64,000 bases of DNA from Nelumbo lutea (lineage: Eukaryota; Streptophyta; Magnoliopsida; Proteales; Nelumbonaceae). The notes under the pieces are model-generated. The model saw nothing but the letters and a program-made list of their open reading frames with translations, was not told where the DNA came from and did not search any database. Both the position numbers and the translations under genes were made by a program. The stretch is taken from assembly GCA_022828595.1 (NCBI GenBank), contig JAKGHH010000005.1, positions 58,337,655-58,401,654 of the forward strand, given 5' to 3'. This document shows, piece after piece, positions 12,463 through 23,706 of this stretch. Numbering within the stretch: the first letter of the stretch is position 1; every line of letters begins with the position of its first letter.

Positions 12463-12580
12463 GAGTTCACATCTGCGCCCCACAGCGTCTCACAGCACGT
12501 CTCTGACATATCATCGGGAGATCTTCTCAATACACGGAAGCGATGTGCTGTGGGATTTTGGGGAGCGCAGATCTAAACTC
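12463..12580. mobile_element. Fold-back MITE, TIR GAGTTCACATCTGCGC (copy 1)
   Basis: The left arm (12463-12500) reads GAGTTCACATCTGCGCCCCA. The right arm (about 12545-12580) is its imperfect complement, GAGTTTAGATCTGCGCTCCC when reversed. The inner part contains TCATCGGGAGAT, also found in the second copy at 39904-40087. It lies just upstream of the IST1-like promoter region. Confidence 0.65.
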
Positions 12581-13165
12581 ATCCCGCGATGATATATTTT
12601 CCATGTGTGACTGCGATATTATATGGGCAGACGTGAGCAGAGCTCAACTCTTTGAATATAACATAGAAAGATACCTGCGCCTATCTATTCAAGCTGACTT
12701 TAACTCTATTAAATAATACACGGTTATATGTGGGGCTTCTTTTGAAAGCAGGAATTTCAGCTTCTAGAGTTGCGTACACTATATCGTTGTTGAAAGTTGT
12801 TGCATGGTGATTGCATGTGTATATTTTCAGTAGTAAATTAAAGCTAGTCTCCCTTGGCGAATTGAATTAATATAGTACTAGATCAAAGATAATGAAAAAG
12901 TTTCTACACCTTTTTGTTCATTTTATTTCACTATTAGAAAGAGAGAAACTAACTTGAATTATACAATTATTTGGTTGATTGGGATGTTGAGTTAGATATT
13001 TGAGACAGGTCTCCCGAATATTTGAAGATATTCTCTGCCCTAGTTTGCTGGATTTGTTGTTATTTGAGTGTCCATGTCAGCAAAAACGAGTACCAAAACC
13101 AAATGTTTGTTTAAAAAAAAATGCAAAGTTGGTGTAGTTTTATAATGATTTTTAGTTGTGAGAGG
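12581..13165. other. Intergenic, nothing recognised
   Basis: AT-rich sequence with no supported gene or structured repeat. Confidence 0.4.
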
Positions 13166-14106
13166 TACACATACACACATATATGCATTAAACCAACATT
13201 TGCACTCTTCATAAATGCAACCTAAAAAGCATAGGTGTTAAATGAATACAAACTTTTGCTCTCATTTCAAGAGTGTATATCGGGTAGCCTTGTCCCCGGA
13301 CGGGCTTGAACACACACTTGAGCCCGCAGGCTTAACCTCGAGCCTAAAAGCCCGAGCTGACTATGTTGCGGGTCGGGCTCGGGATTTGTTAAAAAAGCCC
13401 GGCCTAGCTTGACCTATAGATTAAATGAAAAACCCTAATATCCTTACCCCTCTTCTCATTCATCTCTTTATTGTCTAAGCGAGTTAGCCAAACCTTTTCG
13501 TAGTTTTCACAATGACTCACAACCTCACACTCTTAGGCAAACACAGAACCGACGAACACTCACTGGTGCAACCAGTAAACTCCAGTAGCCCGGCGTGAGT
13601 CCTCTCTCTCTCTCTCTCTCTCTCTCGTTCCTCTTCTTAGTTCTCACTTCTTCTCTCTTAAATTTCAGACACGAACTCAGGCACCAGCGGCGGCGGTGAG
13701 TCCTCTCTCTCTCTCTCGTTCCTCTTCTCAATTCTTCCCTCTCAGAATCTCAGACATGAACTCAGGCACTGGCGAGGTGGCGAACATAGGCACCGGTGGC
13801 GGTGGTGAGTCCTCTCTCTCTCTCTCTCAGACGCAAACTCAGCACTGACAAACACAGTCACTGGTGGTGAGTCCTTTCTTCTGTTAGGTTGGGCTTCGGG
13901 CTCGGGCCCATGTTGTAGGCCCATTGGTCAGGCCAGGCTCAGGCTCGAGCCTAACAAAATCCTGTTTATGAAGAGTAAAAGCTCGACCTGAGCCCAGCCC
14001 AGCCCGGCCCGACCCATGAACAAGTCTATATATATACACGCACATATATATGCATTAAACCAACATTTGCACTCTTCCTAAACACAACCTAAAAAGCATA
14101 GGTGTA
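13166..14106. repeat. Element with tandem CT units between 73-bp direct repeats
   Basis: Near-identical 73-bp segments at about 13166-13238 and 14034-14106 (containing GCATTAAACCAACATTTGCA) flank the block. Inside, GC-rich ends near 13276 (GGACGGGCTT) and 14010 (CCGGCCCGACCCATGAAC) look like a degenerate inverted repeat. Between them are four tandem units near 13596, 13696, 13804 and 13867, each opening GGTGAGTCCT and followed by CT repeats and CAGACAYGAACTCAGGCAC-like sequence. Open frames here are artefacts of the CT runs. Confidence 0.6.
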
Positions 14107-14766
14107 ATAGTTGTTTCTTATATTGTTGGATTTATACCTTGCTTTTCTTGAGGGATAGGGATTTTACATCCACTTTGATCCCCATGCAGTGGTTATAGAC
14201 TTCGATTTGAATGGTCAAGTGCATGCATATCTTGACCTGAAATATAAAAAAAAAGAAAAAGAAAAAGAAAAAGAAAAAGAAAGAAATATATCTTTGGCTT
14301 AGCAGATTGGAGAGCAAAACCCTGCTATGTTGATTTGAAGGAAAAAGTAGGGAAAAGGAAAGGAAACTTTACAAACCTTATATAGGTTTCCCTACCTTTT
14401 TCCTATTTTTTCCTTCATACTAAAAACAGCCCAAGATAATACGAGCCAACACAATTTGATTAAGAAAAGCTAAGGAGCAAAGGGGGACTAATAATTATCC
14501 AAGCAAATTCAACTGCTCACATGTGAAATCTATAAGTTTGGGCATTGCCTATCTATGGTGATAGAAGGGCTAGATGCCGATGCTATTAAATTCGAAGAAA
14601 ATGTTTCACAGGAACATTGATTATTTTGAGACCATTCCTAGCTAGGTATGAGGGCTTTGAGGGTGCTGGGGGACCGTTATTGTTGTTCCATAAGATGCCG
14701 AGGATTTTCTCATTTCCATGCCAAAAGCATAATTCCTTAGGCAAATTTAAATGAATAAACAAAGGT

Positions 14767-15321
14767 GGTGTTTAGAATCAATATTGTTTCTTGAGAAGCG
14801 TTTTCTCAAAAATTGGTGCTGCATAGGCATGTTGTTTTCTCAGGAAATATTTTTTTTTTTTTAGTTTTCTATTTGGTACCACTAGTGTTGCTAACACAGA
14901 CATTTTTCAATGCTATGTTATTATATTGTTGCTAGCAACAATAAAAAAACAGGAAATCAGTAAAAATGACATTTTCTTAGACCACACATTTCCTGATTTT
15001 CAAGGCCCATAAGAAAATGCTTTTTGAAAAAATAGTTAACAAAAAATTAGGTATTTTCTGAAAAATAGATTTCAAACATGGCGCCAAGGTTTTAAATATC
15101 GATACAGGCCAATACGTCGGGCATATCGGCCCGTATCGGTGTTTTTTTTGTATTTTATTTATTTTTTTCAAAACCGGGTCAGAAGGTTTGGTTTAAGTCC
15201 CGACTACCTTCTGAACCATGGCCTGACCCGATACGGGCCAATACATAACGATATTTTGAACCTTGCATGGCACTGACGTAACATTGTTTTTTCCAAAAAG
15301 AAGACATTGATGCCAAACACC
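14767..15321. mobile_element. MITE family E, copy 1 (hosts a nested hAT-like MITE)
   Basis: The ends are inverted: GGTGTTTAGAATCAATATTG on the left and, reversed, GGTGTTTGGCATCAATGTCT on the right. The same family recurs at 47631-48066. The family A MITE at 15085-15265 is inserted inside it. Confidence 0.6.
15085..15265. mobile_element. hAT-like MITE (family A, copy 2)
   Basis: The left end is CAAGGTTTTAAATATCGATA; the right end is its complement ending ATATTTTGAACCTTG. The 8-bp flanks CATGGCGC and CATGGCAC differ by one base. Length is 181 bp. Confidence 0.85.
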
Positions 15322-17059
15322 TACACAAAGATTTAATAGGGTATTGGAGAACATGGTTGGTTTACATCCCCCTAAAACACCCTCAAGAACTATGCTTTTG
15401 GCGTGGAAATCCTAGGCATCTTCTTATGGAACAACAATAATGGTCCTCAGGACCCTCAAGGCCCTATTGCCCTATTGTTTTTGTTGATGTATCAGTTGTT
15501 TTTGTTTTCAAAAACAAAATTAGTCATGTTGCCCATCGCCACCAAAGTATTGGTTTTGGTGTTATGGACATGTAGGTGGAGTGGGCATTAAGTTTCTATG
15601 TATGGGGCAATTTTGTTTCTTATATGCCATTAATTAAATTCTCCCAATTGTTGTTATTCCCCAATCAATTATGCTATACTCCATAATTTTTATGGTATAG
15701 AAAACAAGATTAATTATTCAAATAGGCCCATAATTTTCATGGTATAAGAACTACGAGTAAGATTATTCAAATAGGCTGTAAGGCAAACGTTTAAGTTACT
15801 TGTCATAACATTATAAATTTGAAATTTTGACATTTAAGCATTTTTTATTTATGACAAAACATTAAATAAAAACAATTGATTATTAAAATTTAAATATTTA
15901 TAGATATTAGCAAAAAGTATTGGTTTCATAAAAAATTTATATGCATATTTAAGTTCTATGATTTTTCCACATTTTCCAAGTGTGAACCATCAAAGTATGC
16001 GTTCTTTATGCATATATACCTTTTCTATAGTCATCTAAAAACTTGGATCTTCAGTATTGATGCACTTTAGATCTAATTATTTGAGTTCCCCAAATATATC
16101 CATATTTATTTTAATTTTCTCTGTGCCAAAGTCTATATGATATATCTCTTAAACTTATCTTTTTATTATTGCTCCTTGTACTTCCATGCTTTGAAAATTG
16201 AGTTTAGCTCTTCCTGACTACTTACAATCAGCTTGGGGGCTCATACATTATTAGAAGTTTAGAACACAACAACAAAGTCTAATTTATTAGTATTTTGGTA
16301 GGATTAGTGAAATGGCCCGTTGATGGTGATGTATGACTATACTTTTATATCTTGGGCATAGATGAAAATTTATATACTGTTCAAAAGTTCTATAACAATT
16401 ATATAATACATAAAAAAGACTATACTCTCAAAATGCCAAGATCTAAATTTTATAATATGCATATAATGTTGGTTGCAAATGCATCAAATTGAAACATTAG
16501 TATACCAAATCAATGATAAAATTACATTCAACAACATTATATACAAATACAGTTCATCCCAATGAAACACAAAATTTATAGAAAATAGGAGATGCCACTC
16601 TTAATCGATCTCCTATTTTGCAATAACCTAAAACCTATGAAAATAATTACTATTAATGGTTAGAAGTAAACAAAGCTATTATGTTAATTTACACAAATAA
16701 CCATTGAATAACAGAATTCATTATCTAAGATGACTATTAAATGACTTACATTTAAGCCTAAAAACGTTTTCTTCTTACTTTTTAACTAAGAGAAAATAAA
16801 GAAATCAATTGGAAGAAAAATTTATCAACCAACCACTAAAGTAACATGTATGCAAACACCTTCTAGGCATGTTGAGCACCTCCACACATTTGTCCAAGAA
16901 TAAAACAATCGAATAATTCATAATGTGTCACAGTGTTGCATAAGACTTAGGACATGAGTTGTAAGTCATACTTAACAACCACACACATGATAACATATGG
17001 TCCTAGTGGTCAAATGCCCTTAGAAGACATAGGTCTAATTGACAAACATGTCTAGGGCC
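15322..17059. other. AT-rich intergenic DNA
   Basis: No gene supported. Short repeated words (CCATAATTTT, CAAATAGGC near 15680-15780) suggest old small duplications. Confidence 0.4.
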
Positions 17060-18290
17060 CATGGAATGGCATTTTTATATTTTCATTTTTCTCTAATTTA
17101 TGGTTTTCTTTGTTTTTTTTTTTGTAATTTTTGTTATTTTTCATCAATTTTTTATGATTTTCTACATTTTTTTTGTAATTTTTTTTGCGTATTTATTTGT
17201 TTTTTGTAATTTATATTATTTTCTTCATTTTTTTATTTTTTTACAATTATTTTGTAATTTTTATTTTTTTCTTTAATTTATGTTATTTTCTACATTTTAT
17301 ATCTTTATTTATATATTATGTATTTTTATAGTTATTTTTTTCTAGAATTTACGTATTATGTGAAAAAATTAATGGGTTGGGTTATGGTAGGTTTGGGTTG
17401 AACCCAAAATGGGTCACTAGTGGGTTGATGGGTCAGGTGGGATGGGTTAAAGCTCAACTCAAACCTAATTACTTAACCCACCCAATTTTTTTTTTAGAAA
17501 AGACAATGTTTTTTTTTTTTTTGCCAACAACTATCATGCACCCTCATATAGAATTGGGATGTTGGAATAACAAAAAAACTAAGGGATAGAATGAGTATGA
17601 AAAATCAAGGTCTTTCGACCACACTAACTGAATCATTCTCATTTTTTATATATGGTAGTAGATATAAATTTTTATTTTATTCTACAATTTTTGTTCATTT
17701 TTCTATAATAAGATGGCTTTTCTTTCTTTTTTGTAATTTATTTTTTTCTTCAATTTTTACGATTTTCTATATTTTTTTGTAAATTTTCTCTATATTTCTT
17801 TGTTTTTTGTAATTTAAATTATTTTCTTCTTTTTATGTGTTTTTTCATAATGATTTTGCAATGACATATATACAATGGGAAAAAATAGAAAGTTGAGGGC
17901 AAAGTTGGAAAGTAAAATCAGGGTGTTTTGACCAAACCAATTGCAAAATTCTCATTTTTTTAGTATGGTATATAGAAATTTATATGATTTTCTATATTAT
18001 TTTTGTAAATTTTCTATGTATTTCTTTGCTTTTTTGTAATTTATATTGTTTTCTTCATTTTATGTTTTTCATAATTATTTTGCAATGACAATATATACAA
18101 TGGGGAAAGAATAGAAAGTTGAAGGTAAAGTTGAAAAGTAAAATTAGGGTGTTTTGACTAAACCATTTGCAACATTCTCATTTTTTAGTATGGTATATAG
18201 AAAATTTTTATGACTTTCTATATTTTTTGTAATTTTTTATGTATTTCTTTGTTGTTGTTTATTGTATTTTATATTGTTTTCTTCATTTTG
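17060..18290. repeat. T-rich region with diverged ~226-bp tandem units
   Basis: Runs of TTTTTGTAATTT and TTTTCTTCATTTT dominate. The segment from ATAGAAAGTTGA at 17885 recurs at 18111 (period 226 bp) with words such as GGGTGTTTTGAC and AGTATGGTATATAG. A more diverged unit lies near 17590-17700. No coding. Confidence 0.65.
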
Positions 18291-18519
18291 AGGAGAAGGG
18301 AATAGGATAAGAGAGACACCATTTCTATTTCCTCCTTCCTACTGTAAAGTAGGGGGAATGGATAAGATATACACTATGCATAGAGGGGTTTAAAGGAGAG
18401 AACTGGGGTTTTAGAGTTTTGTTGTAACCGTTTTCGGCCACGTACCAATGTTTTGTGATGTAAAATTTTGTTGGCTAAGTACCTCGTTATTTGACCCGGT
18501 GGTGACGTGCCTTAGTGAT

Positions 18520-18715
18520 GAGCTACTTGGTGGCAAACTGCCTGGTGGCGAACTGCTGGGTGAACTGCCTGGGGGTGAACTGCTTGGTGGCGAACTGTCC
18601 GGTGGCGAACTGCTTGGTGGCGAGTTGCCTGGTGGCGAGTTGCTTGGTGGCGAACTGCTTGGTGGCGAACTGCCTGGCAGGGAGCTACCTGGTGGTGAAC
18701 TCCCTTGTAGGCGGC
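18520..18715. repeat. 15-bp minisatellite, array 1 (unit GGTGGCGAACTGCCT)
   Basis: About a dozen imperfect 15-bp units. Because 15 is a multiple of three and the unit lacks stops in several frames, long pentapeptide-repeat frames (LPGGE) appear. These are not evidence of a protein. Confidence 0.85.
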
Positions 18716-19260
18716 CTGTGACTTAGAGAATGGTGGAGCTCCCTAGTGAAACGCAACACAACTACCCTCTACATGAGGTGGTCTTCTTTCCTTTGTAGAA
18801 AGTGAAAGCTGAGGGACCTGCGAGAACTGAATCAGAGGACCCAGGGGTATTTTCTTGGTGGGGGCTCTCCGACGCTTAAGTTAGCACTCTGATTGTAGAG
18901 AGCTTTGAAGACAATATTGGAGAAACGAGAGAGCTAGAGAGCAGGGATTATATACCGGAGTCCTCGCGGGTCAGGTGGGTGAAAAGCTTCCAAATGGTAA
19001 GGCTCGTCACATCCCGTCAGAACCGAGGTATGGTGGTGAATTCCTCGAGTTCGTTAGGCTGGCGCTTGTGTCAGGCAGCCAAGTCAGCGCCTGGGCCAGG
19101 TTGTCAGGGCGGCGCCTGCGTCAGTCGACGGGTCGGTGTCTGGGCCAGGTTGTCAGGTCGGCGCCCGTGTCAGTTGGCGGGTCAGTGTCTGGGCCAAGTC
19201 ATCAGGTAGGGGATCTTCCTGCGATACGCCAAACTACTCCTATACCGAGCTTCTCTACAA

Positions 19261-19548
19261 GTGATGAGCTGCCTAGGGCGAGCTGCCTGTGACGAGCTGC
19301 TTGTGGCGAGCTGCCTGTGGCAAGCCCTGGTAGTTGCCTGTGGCGAGTTGCCTATGGCAAGCTGCCTGTGGCGAGCTGCCTATGGCGAGCTGCTGCCTAT
19401 GCTTGTGGCAAGCTGCCTGTGGCAAGCTGCCTATGGCGAGCTGCTGCCTATGCCTATGGCAAGCTGCCTATGGCGAGCTGCTTGTGACAAGCTGCCTATG
19501 GCGAGTTGCTGCCTATGCCTATGGCAAGCTACCAATGGCGAGCTGCAT
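19261..19548. repeat. 15-bp minisatellite, array 2 (unit GTGGCGAGCTGCCTA)
   Basis: Imperfect 15-bp units alternating TGTGGCGAGCTGCC and TATGGCGAGCTGCC, with longer composite units containing GCTGCCTATGC. It is the counterpart of the larger array at 21222-21745. Confidence 0.8.
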
Positions 19549-19802
19549 TAGTCTACTCTTCTTTGACTTTTGCCCGTGTCGGAGAGGCGACCGGGTCTTA
19601 AGCAGTAATGTGGTCCATAGGCTTTGGGAGTGACTCGTAGTCTACTCTTTTTTTACTTTGCCCGTGCCGGAGAGGCGATCGGGTCTTAAGTAGTAATGTG
19701 GCCCGTAGGCTTTGGGAGTGACTTGTAGTCTACTCTTTTTTTACTTTGCCTGTGCCGGAGAGGCGACCGGGTCTTAAGTAGTAATGTGCCCCGTAGGCTT
19801 TG
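19549..19802. repeat. Three tandem 88-89-bp units
   Basis: Units start TAGTCTACTCTT at 19549, 19638 and 19726, each continuing through CGGAGAGGCGA, GGGTCTTAAG and AGTAATGTG to CGTAGGCTTT. They lie in the internal part of the LTR element next to its 3' LTR. Confidence 0.85.
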
Positions 19803-20210
19803 CTTGTGAGGTGTCGAGCTATGATTGTGCTGCATCAGCTTCGTAATGCTGATCACCCACTCCTACAAGAAGCTACTAGGAGATTGATCTTCGGGGGCAG
19901 CACTACTAACTTTAGGTTGCTAGCTCACGGGAGCCTTGGAAGGCTCGATCGGTAAGGGCGCCTATGTAGTCTGTTGGCCGCCAACTCCCGCGGAAGCCAC
20001 GAAGAGCTCATCTTTGTAGGGGGGACCTTGCGAAGAGGACTGATGAGGCATTATCTGAATTGAAAGTAAGGTTGGTAGAGCTACTTAGTTCGTTAGCTCC
20101 CTGCATAGTCTTTGAGTTCATAAAAAATGTAAACTATAAAGCGATAGCTTCAATGTCTAAAAAGTGAGGACTTAGCATTGGTAAGATGAGAACTTATCTT
20201 TTTGTAGCGT

Positions 20211-20230
20211 GTTCTCACAGACGACGCCAA
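20211..20230 (-). other. Primer-binding-site-like sequence of the LTR element
   Basis: The minus strand reads TTGGCGTCGTCTGTGAGAAC, close to the common TGGCGCCGTCTGTGGGA primer region of plant gypsy elements. It is one base from the proposed LTR start. Confidence 0.55.
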
Positions 20231-20334
20231 TTGATGTAACCATTTTTTGCCACGTACCAATGTTTTGTGATGTAAATTTTTTTTTGCTAAGTACCTCGTT
20301 ATTTGACCTGGTGCTGACGTGCCTTAGTGATGAG

Positions 20335-20570
20335 CTACTTGGTGGCGAACTGCCTGGTGGTGAACTGCATGGGGGCGAACTGCCTGGTAACGAACTGCCT
20401 GGTGGTGAACTGTCCGGTGGCGAACTGCCTGGTGGCGAGCTCCCTGGTGGCGAACTACCTGGTGGTGAGTTGCCTGGTGGCGAGTTGCCTGGTGGCGAGC
20501 TGCCTGGTGGCGAACTGCTTGGTGGTGAACTGCCTGGCGGGGAGCTACCTGGTGGCGAACTCCCTTGTAG
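20335..20570. repeat. 15-bp minisatellite, array 1 in the second LTR
   Basis: About 15 units of GGTGGCGAACTGCCT type, more than in the first LTR. The arrays changed length after the LTRs formed. Confidence 0.85.
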
Positions 20571-21221
20571 GCGGCCTGTGACTTAGAGAATGGTGGAGCT
20601 CCCTGGTGAAGCGCAACCCGACTACCCTCTACATGAGGTGGTCTTCTTTCCTTTGTAGGCAGTGAAAGCTGAGGGACCTGCGAGAACTCCATCTTTTCCT
20701 CCTCTTTGTAGGCGGCGGGAGCTGAGGGGCCTGCGAGAACTGAATCGGAGGACCCGGGGGTATTTTCCCGGCAGGGCTCTCCGACGCTTAAGTTAGCACT
20801 CTGATTGTAGAGAGCTTTGAAGATAATATTGGAGAAATGAGAGAGCTAGAGAGCAAGGATTACCTCACCTTTTTTCCCCTCCTCTCCCCTTCGGGGGGTG
20901 AGGTCTTTATATACCGGAGTCCTCGCGGGTCAAGTGGGTGAAAAGCTTCCAAACGGTAAGACTCGTCACATCCCGTCAGAACCGGGGTATGGTGGTGAAC
21001 TCCTCGAGGTTGTTAGGCTGGCGCTTGTGTCAGGCGGCCAGGTCGGCGCTTGGGCCAGGTTGTCAGGGCGGCGCCTGCGTCAGTCGGCGGGTCGGTGTCT
21101 GGGCCAGGTTGTCAGGTCGGCGCCCGTGTCAGTCGGCGGGTCAGTGTCTGGGCCAGGTCGTCAGGCAGGAGATCTTCCTGCGATACGCCAAACTACTCCT
21201 GTACCGAGCTTCTCTACAAGT

Positions 21222-21745
21222 GACGAGCTGCCTAGGGCGAGCTGCCTGTGGCGAGCTGCTTATGGCGAGCTACCTGTGGCGAGCTACCTGTGGCGAGCTA
21301 CCTGTGGCGAGCTGCCTGTGGCGAGCTGCTTATGGCGAGCTACTTGTGGCGAGCTGCCTGTGGCGAGTTGCCTCTGGCAAGCTGCCTATGGCGAGCTACC
21401 TGTGGCGAGCTGCCTATGGCGAGCTGCTGCCTATGCCTGTGGTAAGCTGCCTATCGCGAGCTGCCTGTGGCGAGCTGTTGCCTATGCATGTGGCAAGCTG
21501 CCTGTGGCGAGCTGCCTATGGGGAGCTGCTACCTATGCCTGTGACAAGCTGCCTATGGCGAGCTGCTGCCTATGCCTGTGGCAAGCTGCCTATGGCGAGC
21601 TGCCTCTGACGAGCTGCCTATAGCGAGCTGCTGCCTATGCCTGTGGCAAGCTGCCTATGGTGAGCTGCTGCCTATGCCTGTGGCAAGCTGCCTGTGGCGA
21701 ACTGCCTGTGGTGAGCTGCCTGTGGCGAGCTGCCTGGAGGCCATA
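21222..21745. repeat. 15-bp minisatellite, array 2 in the second LTR
   Basis: More than 30 units of GTGGCGAGCTGCCTA type and 27-36-bp composites, roughly twice as long as the array at 19261-19548. The overlapping open frames are artefacts. Confidence 0.85.
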
Positions 21746-21748
21746 CTT

Positions 21749-22814
21749 AGTTGGCACGAGGTGCCACGTGCTGCAATTCCACTGGAGGGCCAAATCTGCC
21801 CTCATCAAGTTTATGTCTTCGTTTAATGTGTGAATGATGACATTTGGCCTTTTGCCTCTTGCCATTCTGCTCATCAATGGTGGGGCCGTTATTTGTATAT
21901 CTAATGGCTAGCATTAGGATATAGGTAGGTTTATCTTGATTAATTTATATTCATATTCGAATTGAATATCTGTTTGATTTATATAGAAGAGTTTGGATCT
22001 CCTACCAACAAAATGCATACCAAACCCTACGGCCCTACCAAGTACAACCCCTATGGTATTCCGTTGGTAGGGTGTTAGATTACCAGATTGGCCCAATGAT
22101 CGTTGAGAAAAAAAACCCTAAAACGAATCAATATAATGATAAGAGCATTTCCTGATACAATACAACTTATTATGTTAACAAAGACAATTGAACAAAAAAG
22201 CAGGGAAAAAAAATAAGCTTCATTTAATCATCTAATTGATTGTTCCATGATGAAAAAAGGTTGAAAAAAATCAAAATTTCCCTTCATCTCAAATTTTTGG
22301 TTTGGGCAAACCATTCAATACTTGACACGTGTTGGCTCTAACCAATGAAGAGCTTCATCAGGAGAAGATCAGATAAGGAGAGGAGTAGGTTCCACAACAA
22401 TTTTATTATTATTTTATTTTCTTTATCCAATTACAAGTATTAACCATTAATTAAATAAAAACAGATAAAGGGTAACAATGGAAAGTGAAGAATTAGGCTT
22501 TTTGACGAAACATTGTCACCATCCTCATTTTTATAAATGGTACAAGATTAACCAATTACAAGTGTTAAAAGTTAACCGTTAATTAAATAAATTTGAAAAA
22601 ATAAAAACATAATAATATAAAGGGTAAAAACGAAAAGTGAAAATAAGCTTTAAAATACAAAATATGATAAGGGTAAAAATGGAAAGTAAAAAATCAGGCA
22701 TTTTGACGAAATGTTATCACCATCCTAATTTTTATAAATGGTACAGATATGTCTCTTGCTCAAGATTTTTATTTGTATTACTTAAAGGTGAAAAGGAAAT
22801 CAAACTAAGACCAC
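21749..22814. other. Intergenic with a short duplicated word block
   Basis: A block with TTTTGACGAAA, CACCATCCT and TTTTTATAAATGGTAC occurs at about 22472-22543 and again at 22671-22743, a diverged direct repeat of about 200 bp. No gene supported. Confidence 0.45.
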
Positions 22815-23291
22815 TAGGAATGGCAATGGGGTGGGGTGGGGTGGGACAGGGCCTCCTAAAAATCCCCACCCCCGTCCTTGTCTCCGTCCTCACTAGTAGG
22901 GACAATCTTATCCCCATTCTCGTCCCCACAGGGATCTCCATCTCTACGGGATCCTCATTTCCTGTGATTTTTTATAATGTCAATCATTTTGTTTTTGTTT
23001 TTTATTTTATTTAAAAAATAAATATAAAATAATTAAAAATTACAATTATATTAGAAAAGATTCAAACATATTCAATCATATGTTTAAAAATATTAATATA
23101 TAAATATATATATATATATATATAAATATATACATATATTAGTAGGAATCCCACGAAGCGGGAATTGGGATCTCTGCGGGACACCCTATCCCCACCAACA
23201 TGGATGAAAATTCTCCCATCCCCATCCCCATCCCCATCCACCCTCCATTCAGGGAAAATCTGCATGGGGATGAGAAAAATTGCCATCCCTA
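22815..23291. mobile_element. MITE with AGGAATGGCAAT ends (family G)
   Basis: The left end TAGGAATGGCAATGGGG is matched by the complement of AAAATTGCCATCCCTA at the right end. Between them are G-rich then C-rich arms around an AT-rich core with a TA microsatellite near 23106. Similar blocks lie near 49872, 57735 and 59905-60260. Confidence 0.6.
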
Positions 23292-23706
23292 AAATCCACG
23301 TACAAAAAGGTTTATCTTTGGGGAATCGGGCTGACGCTTTGTTTGAGCTGCTCTCGCTCAACTGCTTTGAGGAAGCTAGCTTCACCGGAAAGCCATTTTT
23401 TTTTGCTGACTAATCCTAATTCTTGAAAAGCCAGAAGCCGCTGCGCTTCAGCCCTCCCAAACGGGCACACGGGGAGGTCAGAAGACAAAGAGTTCATACG
23501 TGTTTGCCTTTCGTCGGAAATGGAGAATAGGGGGGTTCAGGAGATTCGGAAGCATCACTCCGATGCCAAACGCCGCTCCAGGTTTAGTTCCGCAGTGGCA
23601 AATAGTAAAGACCAAAGAGAAGAAAGAATTTTCACTTTTCAGTCGCATTTTCAGTTTTAGGTTTGTCCGCCCTCCTGCATTGTTGTAATTTCTTAAGCAT
23701 TCTCAA
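23292..23706 (+). promoter_or_regulatory. 5' flank of the intact mTERF gene
   Basis: The only sequence between the MITE and the mTERF start. It includes a terminal piece, AGCCCTCCCAAACGGGCAC near 23449, shared with MITE family F. The right-hand mTERF copy lacks this flank entirely. No clear TATA box. Confidence 0.4.

Larger units (their letters stand above)
18423..21748 (-). mobile_element. Non-autonomous LTR element with minisatellite-bearing LTRs
   Basis: Two direct copies of a GC-rich segment start TGTAACC at about 18423 and 20232 and match through AGTACCTCGTTATTTGACC, the 15-bp repeats, AACTCCTCGAG-like sequence and the second 15-bp array. Directly left of the second copy, the minus strand reads TTGGCGTCGTCTGTGAGAAC (20230-20211), resembling the TGGCGCCGTCTGTGGGA primer site of plant Ty3/gypsy elements. 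That makes 20232-21748 the 5' LTR and 18423-19548 the 3' LTR of a minus-strand element. A minus-strand TATATAAAG box lies at about 20903-20911. The internal part (19549-20210) is only about 0.65 kb and has no gag or pol. Confidence 0.6.

Noticed and set aside
13525..13924. Frames rich in RERERER on the minus strand.
   Set aside because: Translation of CT/GA microsatellites; no protein family.
17060..18290. Regularly spaced repeats that might be taken for a CRISPR array or a satellite centromere.
   Set aside because: Units are T-rich, diverged, 226 bp long and only two or three in number; there are no conserved spacers and the context is a plant nuclear genome.
18448..21826. Several long overlapping plus-strand frames with pentapeptide repeats (LPGGE, CLWRAA types).
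   Set aside because: They arise because 15-bp minisatellite units keep several frames open at once. The frames overlap each other, sit inside LTRs and have no domain.
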